Notes: generated from the letters alone by a model not told the origin. Counted from the stretch's first letter, positions 33,361 through 43,079 are shown. The stretch is DNA of 64,000 nt from CAZJBS01 sp964544475 (GCA_964544475.1 CAZJBS010000016.1:12510-76509); one strand, 5' to 3'. Program-made: numbers and translations.

Positions 33361-35181
33361 ATGAACACGGCGAACAACATACGCCTACGGCTGGCAGGCG
33401 TCATTTGGCTGATGACTTGCACGGCCATTCCCGCCATTGCCCAGAACCGATCCGAAGGAGTTATGTTCCGGGATGCCGTCGGCGCCTTCCTGGCCGGTCG
33501 GTATGTGGAGGCACGCACCCACTTGGAGGGCCTCCTTGCGTCATATCCATCCGGATCGCTTCGAACAGCCGCATCCATCACACTCGCCAAGACCCATTAT
33601 CGGGCCGGTCATTTCCGACAAGCCCGGAAGACGGCCTCCGGTATCGTTGCGTCTGCGGCCTCCCGCCAGTATGTGGCAGAGGCTTCCCTGGTGGAAGCCC
33701 TCAGCCATATGGAACTCGGGCAGGTTGGGACGGCCTGGGCGCTTCTTGACAAACGGCACTCACCCAACCAATCCGCCCGTTCTGATTCCGTGATGATGGA
33801 CATCGTGAGATCATCCCACGTTGGCGCTGTGTCCGAGTGGGTCCGTTCCGTGTCCGACGCGGAATGGCGCGATCAACTGGAGTTGCAGATGGCCGGACGG
33901 CTGGCGGGTTTGGGTCGCCTGCACGCGGCGCGCCGACGGCTGGAGTCCCTTGCCAGGAGCAAGAACAAGGCTGTGGGCAGAAAGGCCACTGAAACCCTGA
34001 AGGCCATGCGTTCGCGGGCGGAAGGTCACGTCCGGGTGGGCGTGATTACGTCATTGTCTGGCGCGAATTCCGAAACCGGCGATGCGATCCGCCAGGGATT
34101 GCGATTGGCCGTGTCCCGTCACAATGCCTCGAAGGAACCGAAAATCGAATTGGTGATCTACGACGATCAGTCGGATATCCTGTCGGCCATCGAAGCGGCC
34201 CGGGATATGATCGCCCTCGAAGATGTCAGTGTCATCATCGGACCTATAGAAAGCGACCTCATGGCGGCTGTTTCCGTCGTATGCGAACCTGCGCGTTTAC
34301 CCGTTGTGTCGTGCACCGCCGCGCGACCCGGTTTGACCGATCTGGGAACCAACCTTTACCTGGCCAATCCCGACTTGCACACGCGAAGTTCGGCGCTCGC
34401 GGATCATGCCGTCCGCACGCTCAAAGGCCGGAAGTTTGCCATCCTCGCCCCATCCGACTATTATGGCGAAGCGGCCGTCCGGGGATTCAGCGAAACCGTG
34501 ACCAGGTGGGGCGGGCGCATCGTTGCCGTCGAACGTTATTACGAAAACACACAGGACTTTCGCGCCCAAATGATCGCCCTGCGTCGAGCCGGATTTGTCG
34601 ACAGCGTCCTGGACGGCCGTGTGGCTTCGCTCAACCGCAAACAGATTGACTCGGTCTATGCCATCTCGTTTCCTGCCGGCGTCGACCAGAAGGAGGAATT
34701 TGCGATACCCATGGACGAGTACGACGGTCTCTTCCTGCCGGTGTATTCGGAAGACATCAAGTATGTGGCGCCCCAGATTGCCTTCTATAACCTGAAAACC
34801 CAACTCCTTGGCGGCGACCAGTGGTTTGATTTGACGGAACTCAAACTTCAGCAAAATTATGTGAACGGCGTTGTCTTCGTTTCGGAGTCTTTCGTCGATC
34901 CACTGGACAAACCCACTCAGGCCTTCCTGACGGACTTCAAAATCCAATTCGGTGAGGAAGCCAAGCCCGAAGCCATCTACGGGTACGATCTTATGCAATT
35001 GCTGCTGGATCGCATGACCGCGCAAAAAGCATTCACGGGTGATGAAATACTTCTGGAATTGTCAAAGGGCGTTGATTGGAAGGGCATCCATAACCGGATT
35101 CTATGGCCGAAGTCGGTGCAGTCCAACCAGTCCGTTCATATTCTGAAATTCCTCGACGGTCATATCGTTCACGTTAAATAA
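33361..35181 (+). CDS. LpoA-like protein: TPR region plus periplasmic-binding (Peripla_BP_6) domain
   Basis: A 606-residue exported protein with a signal peptide (about residues 1-28, ending AIAQ). Residues ~35-215 are helical TPR-like repeats (AGRYVEARTHLEGLLASYPSG type); from about residue 222 (RVGVITSLSG) to the end is a type-I periplasmic-binding fold with YDDQSD, IIGPIES and APSDYYGEAAVRGF. TPR plus this fold is the layout of LpoA/LppC, activators of penicillin-binding protein 1A, though the domain also serves amino-acid transport. No lipobox is obvious. A TTG 12 nt upstream is possible but the ATG is preferred. The lamin-tail-domain gene follows within 30 nt. Confidence 0.75.
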   Translation: MNTANNIRLRLAGVIWLMTCTAIPAIAQNRSEGVMFRDAVGAFLAGRYVEARTHLEGLLASYPSGSLRTAASITLAKTHYRAGHFRQARKTASGIVASAASRQYVAEASLVEALSHMELGQVGTAWALLDKRHSPNQSARSDSVMMDIVRSSHVGAVSEWVRSVSDAEWRDQLELQMAGRLAGLGRLHAARRRLESLARSKNKAVGRKATETLKAMRSRAEGHVRVGVITSLSGANSETGDAIRQGLRLAVSRHNASKEPKIELVIYDDQSDILSAIEAARDMIALEDVSVIIGPIESDLMAAVSVVCEPARLPVVSCTAARPGLTDLGTNLYLANPDLHTRSSALADHAVRTLKGRKFAILAPSDYYGEAAVRGFSETVTRWGGRIVAVERYYENTQDFRAQMIALRRAGFVDSVLDGRVASLNRKQIDSVYAISFPAGVDQKEEFAIPMDEYDGLFLPVYSEDIKYVAPQIAFYNLKTQLLGGDQWFDLTELKLQQNYVNGVVFVSESFVDPLDKPTQAFLTDFKIQFGEEAKPEAIYGYDLMQLLLDRMTAQKAFTGDEILLELSKGVDWKGIHNRILWPKSVQSNQSVHILKFLDGHIVHVK

Positions 35182-35208
35182 GGATCAGGCAGGAGGGTGG
35201 CGTTTTCT

Positions 35209-38200
35209 ATGCGTGGCTTGATTTTGAGGTTTGGCATATGGGTTGTCTCTGCCGTAGCTGTATATGCCGGACCACCGGACAGTCTGACCATTTCCGAAGT
35301 GATGTTCACACCCGCGTCCGGCAGCACGAATAGTGAGTTTGTGGAGTTGTACAATTACGGTTCAACGCCCATCGATCTGGCCGGCTGGCGTTTGCGTGAT
35401 AATCTTGAAACGGACACCCTCCTGAGCTTCGGCGGCGGCACCATCCTACTGCCCGGGAGATTCGCGCTCATCGTCGAAAGTGATTACGATACGATCGCGG
35501 GCATTTATCACGGTTTGATCCCGTCGCAGGCCCTGGTGGTGAGGGTCAACGACCATACGATCGGTAATGGTCTCGGCAATTCCGGCGATTCCATCCGGAT
35601 CATCAATACCGTTGGCGATACCGTATCGCGATACGTCTACTCGACGACCAATCCCTCCGGCATCTCCGATGAAAAAATTGATTTGCTCGGAAGCCCATCG
35701 TCTGCGAACTGGGCCAACAGTCTTTCGCAACTCGGCACACCGGGTTTTCGCAACAGCGTCTCACCCGCCGAATACGATGTGAAAGTCACGACACTCCGGT
35801 TCTTTCCGGCGGCACCGACGCTGCAGGACACTCTGTCTCTCCTGGCCACGATCGGAAATGCGGGCCTGGCTTCGATCTCGTCATTTGACATCATGTTCTT
35901 CGAAGATCAGAACGGCAATCTTCTTTGGGATCCCGGTGAGTGGGTGGATTCCCTGTCCCACACAACGCCGCTGGCTTCCGGTGACAGTCTGGATGCCCGG
36001 ATTGACTCGCCTCCGTTGAGCAGCGGCTGGCACCGGATGATTGCGGAGATCGTTCGGGTCATGCCTGTGGACGATCGTCCTGCCAATAACCGCCGCCTCG
36101 ATTCGGTCCATGTTGGTACGGCCGTCATGACGGATTCCATCACGTTTTCAGAAGTGATGTTCGATCCCGCCGGGCCGGAATCGTCGGATGAATTCATTGA
36201 ACTTTTCAACTACGGATCGCAACCCGTGGATTTGCTCCATTGGACCGTCGGCGACACCGTCGGTTCGGATCAGATTGTCAACGCCGGCACGGGGACCATC
36301 CTTCTGCCGGGACAGTTTGGAATCTTGTTTGACAGCAACTATGACATACCCACGGGTTCTTATGCGCAGGTCATTCCGACAAACGCCGTGGTGTTGAAAA
36401 TCGACGGGTCGACGTTTGGTGGCAGTTCCAGCGGGCTGACGAATAGCGTGGCCCGGCCGCTGTTCTTGATATCGACCGGCGGCGATACGGTTTCGGCCTA
36501 CCGTTACTCAACTGGTAATGCGGAAAACCGATCGGACGAGAAGATCGATCTGAGGGGCGACAATACGGCATTGAATTGGGGAAACGGCACAACCAGCGGC
36601 GGGACGCCCGGCTATATCAATTCGATCAGCCCGGTCGACTACGATGCCGCCATCGACAGCGACGGCGTTCACGTCATTCCTCTGATTCCCGAAAGAGGCC
36701 AGCCGTTTGTGGCGACGTTGACCGTCTACAATCGCGGTATGCTGCCTCCTTCGTCATCCATCACGGTCTTTTTCTATGAAGATATTGATTTGGACTTCGC
36801 GCCATCGCCGGAGGAATTGATCGATTCGAGTATCGTTTCAGGATTGGTCGATTCCACCGTCGTGATTTTCGAACGCCCGCCGCGCCCGGATGACACTTCG
36901 ATGGTTCGTTTGTTGTTCGTGATCATGTTTTCGGAGGACGAACGACCGTTCAACAACATGACGGCGAAGACCGTTTTCATCGGAACCCCGCGTCAAAGCG
37001 TCGTCATCAATGAAATTCTGTATTCACCGTCGTCCGGACAACCGGAATTTGTCGAAATTTTCAATCGTTCCGGAGACGTGCAGAATTTGAAAAATTGGAC
37101 CATCGGCGACGAATCGACCTTTAAATCCGTGACCAGCGCAAACCATTTCATGGCATCCGGGACGTTCCGGGTATTGACCGGTGACTCGGCGGCTTTTTCA
37201 AAGCTGTCGGCACCCGACAGTGTGATCATCGTGGTCAATGCCATGCCGGCATTCAACAATGACGACGATGACGTCGTGCTGCACGACAACGTCGGGGCCA
37301 CACTGGATTCGGTTCATTACTTCAGTTCATGGGGTGGAAGAACCGGCGTGAGTCTGGAGCGAGTGTCGTATGACGGGTCCTCTCAGAACCCGGGCAATTG
37401 GGCCTCTTCCGTCGCCGCTGGCGGGAGCACGCCCGGTCTTGTCAATAGTGTCATCACGATACAACCCGAACCGGTCCGCAGTTTGGTCATTAATGAAATC
37501 ATGTACAGTCCGTTTTCCGGTGAGGACGAGTACATCGAGCTTTTCAATCCTTCACATCGGGCCATTGATCTCAGCGGGTGGAGTCTCCAGGTCGGCTCAT
37601 CGAAATCGTACCTGTCTGTTGCCACGCTGATGGTACCGCCCGGCGGCTTTCGCGTGGTCGCGGATTCACGCGATATCGGCGAGCGATTTGCCCTGGCCGA
37701 TTCGTTGTGGATAGAACCGGTCGATGCAATGCCTGCGTTGTCCAATGAGGGCATGACCGTGGTCTTGCGCGATCCGGTCGGGACGGCCATCGACAGTCTG
37801 TCATATGCCCCCTCGTGGGGCGGCGGCGCCGGCGTCGCGCTCGAACGAAAACGTTCCTCCGACATCGCAGCCGTTCATACAAATTGGGCGTCGTGTGTGT
37901 TCGAAGAAGGCGGCACGCCGGGCGCCATCAATAGTGTCGTGGCCGGGGTGCTGCCTCGCAAGATCAAAGTCACCGCCAATCCGAATCCGCTCTTCGTGGA
38001 TCAGGGAGACGTCACCATCATTTCCGTTGATCTTCCGGTCACGACGGCGAAGATGACGGTACGTATTTACGATAACCAGGGACGCCAGATCGCAACATTA
38101 TTGAATAACGCTCCGACCGGCGCGCATCGCGAAATACCTTGGGACGGAAAAGACCGGAGTGGCCGAACGGTGAGGATGGGTATCTACGTGATCTTCGTGG

Positions 38201-38271
38201 AGGCCATCGAAGAAATATCCGGATTCGCGAGAAACGCCAAAGCCACCGTCGTGGTCGGCAGAAAGTTGTAA
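35209..38271 (+). CDS. Secreted protein with four lamin-tail domains and a FlgD-like C-terminal domain
   Basis: A 1020-residue exported protein. A signal peptide (about residues 1-20, ending AVYAG) precedes four lamin-tail (LTD) domains, each opening with an S/I-x-I-x-E-(V/I)-(M/L)-(F/Y) strand: SLTISEVMF, SITFSEVMF, SVVINEILYSP and SLVINEIMYSP. CARDB-like spacer domains (LSLLATIGNAGL and VATLTVYNRGM) lie after the first two. The final ~100 residues carry NPNPLF, RIYDNQGRQIATL and DRSGRTVRMGIYVIFVEA, a FlgD-Ig-like export-associated domain. The ATG at 35209 is chosen; AGGAGG lies 12 nt upstream, a bit far, and the GTG at 35197 abuts it too closely. LTD domains bind nucleic acids or cell-wall material in bacteria; ligand unknown. 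Confidence 0.82.
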   Translation: MRGLILRFGIWVVSAVAVYAGPPDSLTISEVMFTPASGSTNSEFVELYNYGSTPIDLAGWRLRDNLETDTLLSFGGGTILLPGRFALIVESDYDTIAGIYHGLIPSQALVVRVNDHTIGNGLGNSGDSIRIINTVGDTVSRYVYSTTNPSGISDEKIDLLGSPSSANWANSLSQLGTPGFRNSVSPAEYDVKVTTLRFFPAAPTLQDTLSLLATIGNAGLASISSFDIMFFEDQNGNLLWDPGEWVDSLSHTTPLASGDSLDARIDSPPLSSGWHRMIAEIVRVMPVDDRPANNRRLDSVHVGTAVMTDSITFSEVMFDPAGPESSDEFIELFNYGSQPVDLLHWTVGDTVGSDQIVNAGTGTILLPGQFGILFDSNYDIPTGSYAQVIPTNAVVLKIDGSTFGGSSSGLTNSVARPLFLISTGGDTVSAYRYSTGNAENRSDEKIDLRGDNTALNWGNGTTSGGTPGYINSISPVDYDAAIDSDGVHVIPLIPERGQPFVATLTVYNRGMLPPSSSITVFFYEDIDLDFAPSPEELIDSSIVSGLVDSTVVIFERPPRPDDTSMVRLLFVIMFSEDERPFNNMTAKTVFIGTPRQSVVINEILYSPSSGQPEFVEIFNRSGDVQNLKNWTIGDESTFKSVTSANHFMASGTFRVLTGDSAAFSKLSAPDSVIIVVNAMPAFNNDDDDVVLHDNVGATLDSVHYFSSWGGRTGVSLERVSYDGSSQNPGNWASSVAAGGSTPGLVNSVITIQPEPVRSLVINEIMYSPFSGEDEYIELFNPSHRAIDLSGWSLQVGSSKSYLSVATLMVPPGGFRVVADSRDIGERFALADSLWIEPVDAMPALSNEGMTVVLRDPVGTAIDSLSYAPSWGGGAGVALERKRSSDIAAVHTNWASCVFEEGGTPGAINSVVAGVLPRKIKVTANPNPLFVDQGDVTIISVDLPVTTAKMTVRIYDNQGRQIATLLNNAPTGAHREIPWDGKDRSGRTVRMGIYVIFVEAIEEISGFARNAKATVVVGRKL

Positions 38272-38440
38272 CAAGGGTTCCCGGGCTCGCCGGAAATCGG
38301 CCAAGCGTGCCGCGTCGAAATCCCAACAGCCGCTTATTTCAATCCTCCACATCTTCCAGACGGCAAATGAATCCCCATCCCCCGCCGAGTTCGCTCACGG
38401 CCAGCACGCTGATTTGTAATCGGAAGGTGTGGGGAGAGCC

Positions 38441-39547
38441 TCAGGCTTTGCCCAGAGTCAGTTTGACCTTGAACTTCTTCTTGTCGCGGACGATTTCCAT
38501 GTCAACCACATCGCCCACGCGCAGGTCGTCGCCCAGGATGACTTTCTTGAAATCATATTCATTATTGACGTCTTTGCCGTTCATTTTCAGTACGACATCG
38601 CTGACTTTCAATCCCGCCCTGTCGGCCGGGCCTTTGGCTTCGACATCGGAAATCACAATACCCAGCACTTCGCCGAGGCCCAGATATTGGGCGATCATGC
38701 GGTCCACCGATTGGTATTTGAATCCCATCGTAAACGAACGGTCCACCGCCCCTTTGTTTTTCAGATCGGGAAGAATCTTGGCGATCCGGCTGATCGGAAT
38801 GGCAAACCCGATGCCGATATTGGTTTTCCCACTGCCACTGCCGCTGTAAATGAATGTGTTGATCCCGATGACTTCCCCCAGCGAATTGACGAGCGGTCCT
38901 CCGGAATTTCCGCCGTTGATGGCCGCGTCCGTCTGGATCATGTTTTGATAAACGTGCTGGCCCTCCACCATGCCGAAATCGCGACGGGTAGCGCTGATCA
39001 CACCGACGGTGACCGTGGGTTGATTATTGATGTCGAAAAGACCGAATGGATTCCCCAACGCGATGGTCCATTCGCCGATAATCAGATCGTCGGAGTCTCC
39101 GAAGGGGATGGGCGTGACTTTTTTGGTCGGATTGATTTTCAGCAACGCGATGTCGGTTGTCCGGTCGAGACCCACTATCTGCGCCGGATACTTGGTTCCG
39201 TCGTTAAGCGTGACAAGGATTTCGACCGCGCCGTCGACCACGTGCTCATTGGTCAGAATATACCCGTCTTCGGAAATGATAAAACCCGATCCGAGGCCCT
39301 TGACCTTGTCATAATATTTTTGCTTCGGGAAAAACTGACTGAAAAACTCGTCCTGGAAAAATGGATTGGAGTACGTGTATTCCTGAATGGCCACCACGTT
39401 GATACCGACCACGGCGGGAATGACTTTTTTGATGGCCCGGGTGAGGGCGTTGTGCCGGGATCCATTGATGTCATCCTGCGCACGCAGAGAAACGGTCAGA
39501 CTCAGGAAAGCCAGCCAACCGAGGATCGTTTTTCGGATCGTCGCCAT
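38441..39547 (-). CDS. HtrA-type serine protease with one PDZ domain
   Basis: A 368-residue periplasmic protease. Signal peptide residues 1-24 (ending SLRAQ), then the trypsin-like domain with His102 (LTNEHVV), Asp132 (RTTDIALL) and Ser215 (GGNSGGP), and one PDZ domain at about residues 275-368. The one-PDZ layout resembles DegS, and a periplasmic soluble form is likely given the cleavable signal. The ATG at 39547 has GGAG upstream. It lies 46 nt downstream of talC on the same strand and may be co-transcribed with it. A two-PDZ paralogue is at 151-1629. Confidence 0.92.
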   Translation of the reverse strand: MATIRKTILGWLAFLSLTVSLRAQDDINGSRHNALTRAIKKVIPAVVGINVVAIQEYTYSNPFFQDEFFSQFFPKQKYYDKVKGLGSGFIISEDGYILTNEHVVDGAVEILVTLNDGTKYPAQIVGLDRTTDIALLKINPTKKVTPIPFGDSDDLIIGEWTIALGNPFGLFDINNQPTVTVGVISATRRDFGMVEGQHVYQNMIQTDAAINGGNSGGPLVNSLGEVIGINTFIYSGSGSGKTNIGIGFAIPISRIAKILPDLKNKGAVDRSFTMGFKYQSVDRMIAQYLGLGEVLGIVISDVEAKGPADRAGLKVSDVVLKMNGKDVNNEYDFKKVILGDDLRVGDVVDMEIVRDKKKFKVKLTLGKA

Positions 39548-39593
39548 CAAAACTCCTTTCACGATACTCATTCCTTTCTTCTCTGAAGAGAAC

Positions 39594-40241
39594 TCAGCCG
39601 TTCAATTTCCTCCAGTCATCGAGAAATTTCTTCAAACCGATATCGGTCAGCGGATGCTGGATCAGCTGTTCGATGACTTTGAAAGGCATCGTGCAGACAT
39701 GAGCGCCGATCTGGCAGGCTTCGACCACGTGCATCGGATGGCGCACGCTGGCCACGAGCACCTGGGTTTTGTAGTCGTAGTGGCGGTACATCGTGCAAAT
39801 TTCGTCGATCAGTTGCATCCCGTTCGTGGAGATGTCGTCGAGACGACCGACGAAAGGGCTGACGAACGTGGCGCCCGCTTTGGCGGCGAGCAGGGCCTGG
39901 TTCGGAGAAAAACACAGCGTGACATTGACTTTGATGCCCTCCGACGTGAAGCGTTTGCACGCCTGCAGGCCGGACTTGATCAACGGCACTTTGATCGTGA
40001 TGTTCTTGTGAATCTTGGCCAGTTCATAGCCTTCCTTTAGAATACCATCGAGGTCGGTACTAACCACTTCGGCAGAAATCGGGCCATCGACGATCTTGCA
40101 GATTTCGACCAGCAGTTCCTTGAAATTGATTTTCTTTTCTTTGGCAACCAGGGACGGGTTGGTCGTGACGCCATCCAGAACGCCGAGAGTCGCGGCTTCG
40201 CGTATTTCGTCCAGGTTGGCCGTATCGATGAAAAATTTCAT
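39594..40241 (-). CDS. tal: TalC/fructose-6-phosphate aldolase-type small transaldolase
   Basis: A 215-residue enzyme of the short transaldolase family. FFIDTANLDEIREA at the start, GVTTNPSL, the Schiff-base Lys84 in ITIKVPLI, and LVASVRHP are family signatures. Transaldolase moves a three-carbon unit between sugar phosphates in the pentose phosphate pathway; fructose-6-phosphate aldolase activity is close in sequence and cannot be excluded. AAGGAG precedes the ATG by 6 nt; the open frame to 40301 would run through the promoter. It heads a likely pair with the HtrA gene. Confidence 0.95.
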   Translation of the reverse strand: MKFFIDTANLDEIREAATLGVLDGVTTNPSLVAKEKKINFKELLVEICKIVDGPISAEVVSTDLDGILKEGYELAKIHKNITIKVPLIKSGLQACKRFTSEGIKVNVTLCFSPNQALLAAKAGATFVSPFVGRLDDISTNGMQLIDEICTMYRHYDYKTQVLVASVRHPMHVVEACQIGAHVCTMPFKVIEQLIQHPLTDIGLKKFLDDWRKLNG

Positions 40242-40272
40242 TGGATTCTCCTTATTGGGTTTGAATGCGGTC

Positions 40273-40301
40273 AAGATAGGCGAAAGTGTAATCGAATGCA
40301 A
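40273..40301 (-). promoter_or_regulatory. Promoter of the transaldolase gene
   Basis: On the - strand TTGCAT (40301-40296), 17-nt spacer, TATCTT (40278-40273). Confidence 0.6.
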
Positions 40302-40325
40302 GAACGGCGCGATCTCCCTGCCCGG

Positions 40326-40916
40326 TCAGGGCGACGTCGGCCGGGACGCCATGACTCTCTCGATGCGTCGATCCGGCACCAGCCACATCACCGCAACAGC
40401 CACGTACAGCAGATAGGCCAAAACAGTGTACCAGAATGCGAAACCGATGGCCGCGGCATACAGCAGAAGAGACATCTTGCCTTTGATATCGTTGCCGATG
40501 GCCCGGGCCAGGGCGCTGTCAAAACCATGATGGGCGATCAACGTACGGACAAGGACATAATAAGCGACGGCGGCCAAAAACAAAACGATGCCGTACAAGG
40601 CGGAAGGCAGCGCCGCCAATTCATTTTCACCCATCCACCCCGTGACAAACGGTACCAAGGAAAGCCAGAACAGCAAGAATACATTGGCCCACAGGATGGG
40701 CCCATTGACCTGAGTGACCGCCTGCATCAGGTGGTGGTGGTTATTCCAATAAATGGCGACGAAAATGAAACTCAGGACATAGCTTAAGAACGACGGCAAA
40801 AGCGGCCATAGCGCTTCCCAATCCGTGCCGTGGGGGACTTTGAGTTCGAGCACCATAATGGTGATGATGATCGCGATGACACCGTCACTGAAGGCCTCCA
40901 AGCGTCCTTTGGTCAT
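40326..40916 (-). CDS. TMEM175 family potassium-channel-like protein
   Basis: A 196-residue membrane protein with six likely helices. The N-terminal RLEAFSDGVIAIIITIMVLEL contains the R-x3-F-S-D motif that defines the TMEM175 family; bacterial members form tetrameric K+ channels. The NHHHLMQAV loop is also typical. The ATG at 40916 has GGAG 6 nt upstream; the longer open frame to 40997 is not supported. It lies 87 nt after the gene at 41004-41546 on the same strand. Confidence 0.88.
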   Translation of the reverse strand: MTKGRLEAFSDGVIAIIITIMVLELKVPHGTDWEALWPLLPSFLSYVLSFIFVAIYWNNHHHLMQAVTQVNGPILWANVFLLFWLSLVPFVTGWMGENELAALPSALYGIVLFLAAVAYYVLVRTLIAHHGFDSALARAIGNDIKGKMSLLLYAAAIGFAFWYTVLAYLLYVAVAVMWLVPDRRIERVMASRPTSP

Positions 40917-41003
40917 GGGAATCTCCGTTGAGTCGGTTGTTTCAAAGTGTAAATGGCGGAAAACGACGGGCGGGTTACGTGGATGGCGTGTGCACATGGC
41001 CCG

Positions 41004-41546
41004 CTAACGGGATCGTCGAGGATCTTTCATGGCTTCGGACAGAAGCCGGTAATTGATCTGTCCGCCGTTGGATTTCAAATGCTCCACGATCGCGACGGCC
41101 CGGAAAAGGCGTTTTTCAGAACTCTTGACGGCATTGATGATGTAGAGCAGCGTACGTTGTTTACCGATGACCAGCGCGTCAAACCGTTTCCTGCCTTCGC
41201 GGTCATTCCGGAAGACGGCGAGCAACTCCTCCGGCACGGCATGGCCATACCTGCTTTCGTCTTTACGCAATGCCACGCGTACCCGGTCGCCAAAATCGAG
41301 TTCAAGATGCTTTCGCAACTTCTGATTGACCGTGACGAGGTAGAGGTTCTTTCCGCGATGCAGCAACGCGCATTGAAATTCGTCGGACCCGTTGATGGAG
41401 CAGATCACGCGTTTGTTCGTTCCACGGATAAGGTCCAAGGCCATCCGAACGGGCACACGGACATGACACGACCACAGACGATTTTTGGATTCCTCCAGTG
41501 TCGAGACAAATCGCGACGGCGTTTCTTTGGTCTTCTTATCAGGCAT
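41004..41546 (-). CDS. DUF1905/YdeI-like protein
   Basis: A 180-residue protein. The first ~110 residues (from FVSTLEESKNRLWSCHVRVP) fit the DUF1905 beta-barrel pattern, with HAVPEELLAVF as in YdeI-like proteins; the C-terminal half has the GRKRFDALVIGKQRTLLYIINAVKSSEKR stretch of the YdeI/OmpD-associated helical part. Family function is not established. The upstream GGGAATGG is a poor ribosome site. Neighbours are the 61-residue gene before it and the TMEM175-type channel after it. Confidence 0.75.
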   Translation of the reverse strand: MPDKKTKETPSRFVSTLEESKNRLWSCHVRVPVRMALDLIRGTNKRVICSINGSDEFQCALLHRGKNLYLVTVNQKLRKHLELDFGDRVRVALRKDESRYGHAVPEELLAVFRNDREGRKRFDALVIGKQRTLLYIINAVKSSEKRLFRAVAIVEHLKSNGGQINYRLLSEAMKDPRRSR

Positions 41547-41606
41547 ACGTCGCCATTCCCGGAAAGCGGGTCATAAGCAGTCGTTCGGAAATTTTCGAAA
41601 TGAATT

Positions 41607-41792
41607 TTATACGGTCTTCAGTTTTCGCAAGACCCGCATCCGTGACCGTTTTTCGATCTCGGCTTTCACCTTGTCGGGAATGGGACGGCACGCGCAATGT
41701 TTGGCGTGCTCGACATGCCATTGGATGCGCTGTTCAAGCGTTGCGTGCGCCGGCATGCGATGGGTGCGATGCCATTCGGCATTGAGTTTCAT
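41607..41792 (-). CDS. Small conserved protein with an H-x-H..C-x-C motif
   Basis: A 61-residue basic protein. The order W-H-x-x-H-R-M-P, HVEHAKHCACRPIP and a charged helix at the end looks like a conserved hypothetical family; the paired His and Cys residues could bind a metal. GAGGAG lies 5 nt before the ATG at 41792, which is why the longer start at 41825 is rejected. It is 60 nt before the DUF1905 gene and 69 nt after the permease stop on the same strand. Confidence 0.7.
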   Translation of the reverse strand: MKLNAEWHRTHRMPAHATLEQRIQWHVEHAKHCACRPIPDKVKAEIEKRSRMRVLRKLKTV

Positions 41793-41861
41793 GAGATCTC
41801 CTCGATTTCCATAGGTAGTATCCAACGATTAGGAATGAGCGCTGCGCTTCAAAATGCCCGG

Positions 41862-43073
41862 TTATTCGTATCGCAAAGCCTCGATCGGATTGAGCGAGGA
41901 TGCCTTACGGGCCGGATAATACCCGAAGAACACGCCCACAGCGGCTGAAAATCCCATGGACACCATGACCGACGTACCGGTAATGCTGACGCTCCACTTC
42001 GTGAAAACTTCAACCAGCAGGCCGGTTGCCACGCCAAAGAGCATGCCGATAATGCCGCCGGTGAGACTTAGCACCATCGCTTCAATCAGAAACTGACGCA
42101 GAATGTCCTTTTCGCGGGCGCCGATGGCCATGCGAATGCCGATTTCCCGGGTTCGCTCGGTCACCGACACCAGCATGATATTCATGATGCCGATCCCGCC
42201 CACGAGCAACGAAATCGAAGCGACGATCAACATAAGCAGGGACACGGTTTGGGAAATGGTCTTGGCAATCTCGTTGACCTGCTCCTGGGTGCGTACGCTG
42301 AAATCGTCGTCGCCCCATTGCGGAATCCGGTGGGCCACGCGGAGAATGTCCTTGATCTGGCGAATGGCTTCCGGCATGTCTTCGCGCGTTCGAATCGAAA
42401 CGTAAATGTAATCGAGTTCTTTCTTGGCGGTCAGGCGTTTTTGAAACGTCGTGTAGGGTATGATGATCATATCGTCCTGATCCTGGCCGGACGCCAGTTG
42501 GCCTTTGGGCTCGAGTACGCCGGCGACCCGGAACGGGATATTCTGGATACGCACGATCTCCCCGGTCGGGTCGGTGTCGCCGAAAAGGTTGGTGGCCACG
42601 GTCAGGCCCAGGACGCAGACTTTGTTGCCGGATCGGTAGTCCTGATCGGAGAACATCGCGCCGAACTGGAAAGCCCAGTTTCGAATCGTCGTGAAACTCG
42701 GGTTGACGCCAAAAATCTGACTGCCCCAGTTTCGTTCGCTGGCCACGACATTGGTGACGAGCCGCACGGCCGGCGTCTGGGCAATCACCAGATCGCACTG
42801 TTTGATGATCGATTCGCCGTCTTCCGGTTGCAGGGACGTCGTGGACCGGGTGCGGATACCGCCTGCCGTGACACCGCCGGGACGGATCGTGATCACATTG
42901 GTGCCAAACGCCGCCGTCTGGTTGTCGATCTCCTGTTGCGCGCCCGCGCCAACGCCGTCCATGGCAATAATCGACCCGACGCCGATTACGATGCCAAGCA
43001 TGGTCAGCGCGGACCGCAATTTGTTGCGGCGAAGGGCGTTGAATGCGATCTTGATGATGTTGCCAAAATTCAT
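41862..43073 (-). CDS. MacB-type ABC transporter permease (FtsX-like)
   Basis: A 403-residue inner-membrane protein with the MacB layout: an N-terminal helix (NKLRSALTMLGIVIGVGSIIAM), a large periplasmic domain (residues ~45-275) and three C-terminal helices in the FtsX domain, including SLLVGGIGIMNIMLVSVTERTREIGIRMAIGA. It lacks a fused ATPase, which is encoded by the previous gene 6 nt upstream. It probably works with the adaptor and TolC genes as a mechanotransmitting exporter of peptides, lipoproteins or macrolide-like molecules. It is the last gene of the four-gene operon. Confidence 0.95.
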   Translation of the reverse strand: MNFGNIIKIAFNALRRNKLRSALTMLGIVIGVGSIIAMDGVGAGAQQEIDNQTAAFGTNVITIRPGGVTAGGIRTRSTTSLQPEDGESIIKQCDLVIAQTPAVRLVTNVVASERNWGSQIFGVNPSFTTIRNWAFQFGAMFSDQDYRSGNKVCVLGLTVATNLFGDTDPTGEIVRIQNIPFRVAGVLEPKGQLASGQDQDDMIIIPYTTFQKRLTAKKELDYIYVSIRTREDMPEAIRQIKDILRVAHRIPQWGDDDFSVRTQEQVNEIAKTISQTVSLLMLIVASISLLVGGIGIMNIMLVSVTERTREIGIRMAIGAREKDILRQFLIEAMVLSLTGGIIGMLFGVATGLLVEVFTKWSVSITGTSVMVSMGFSAAVGVFFGYYPARKASSLNPIEALRYE

Positions 43074-43079
43074 ACGAAC

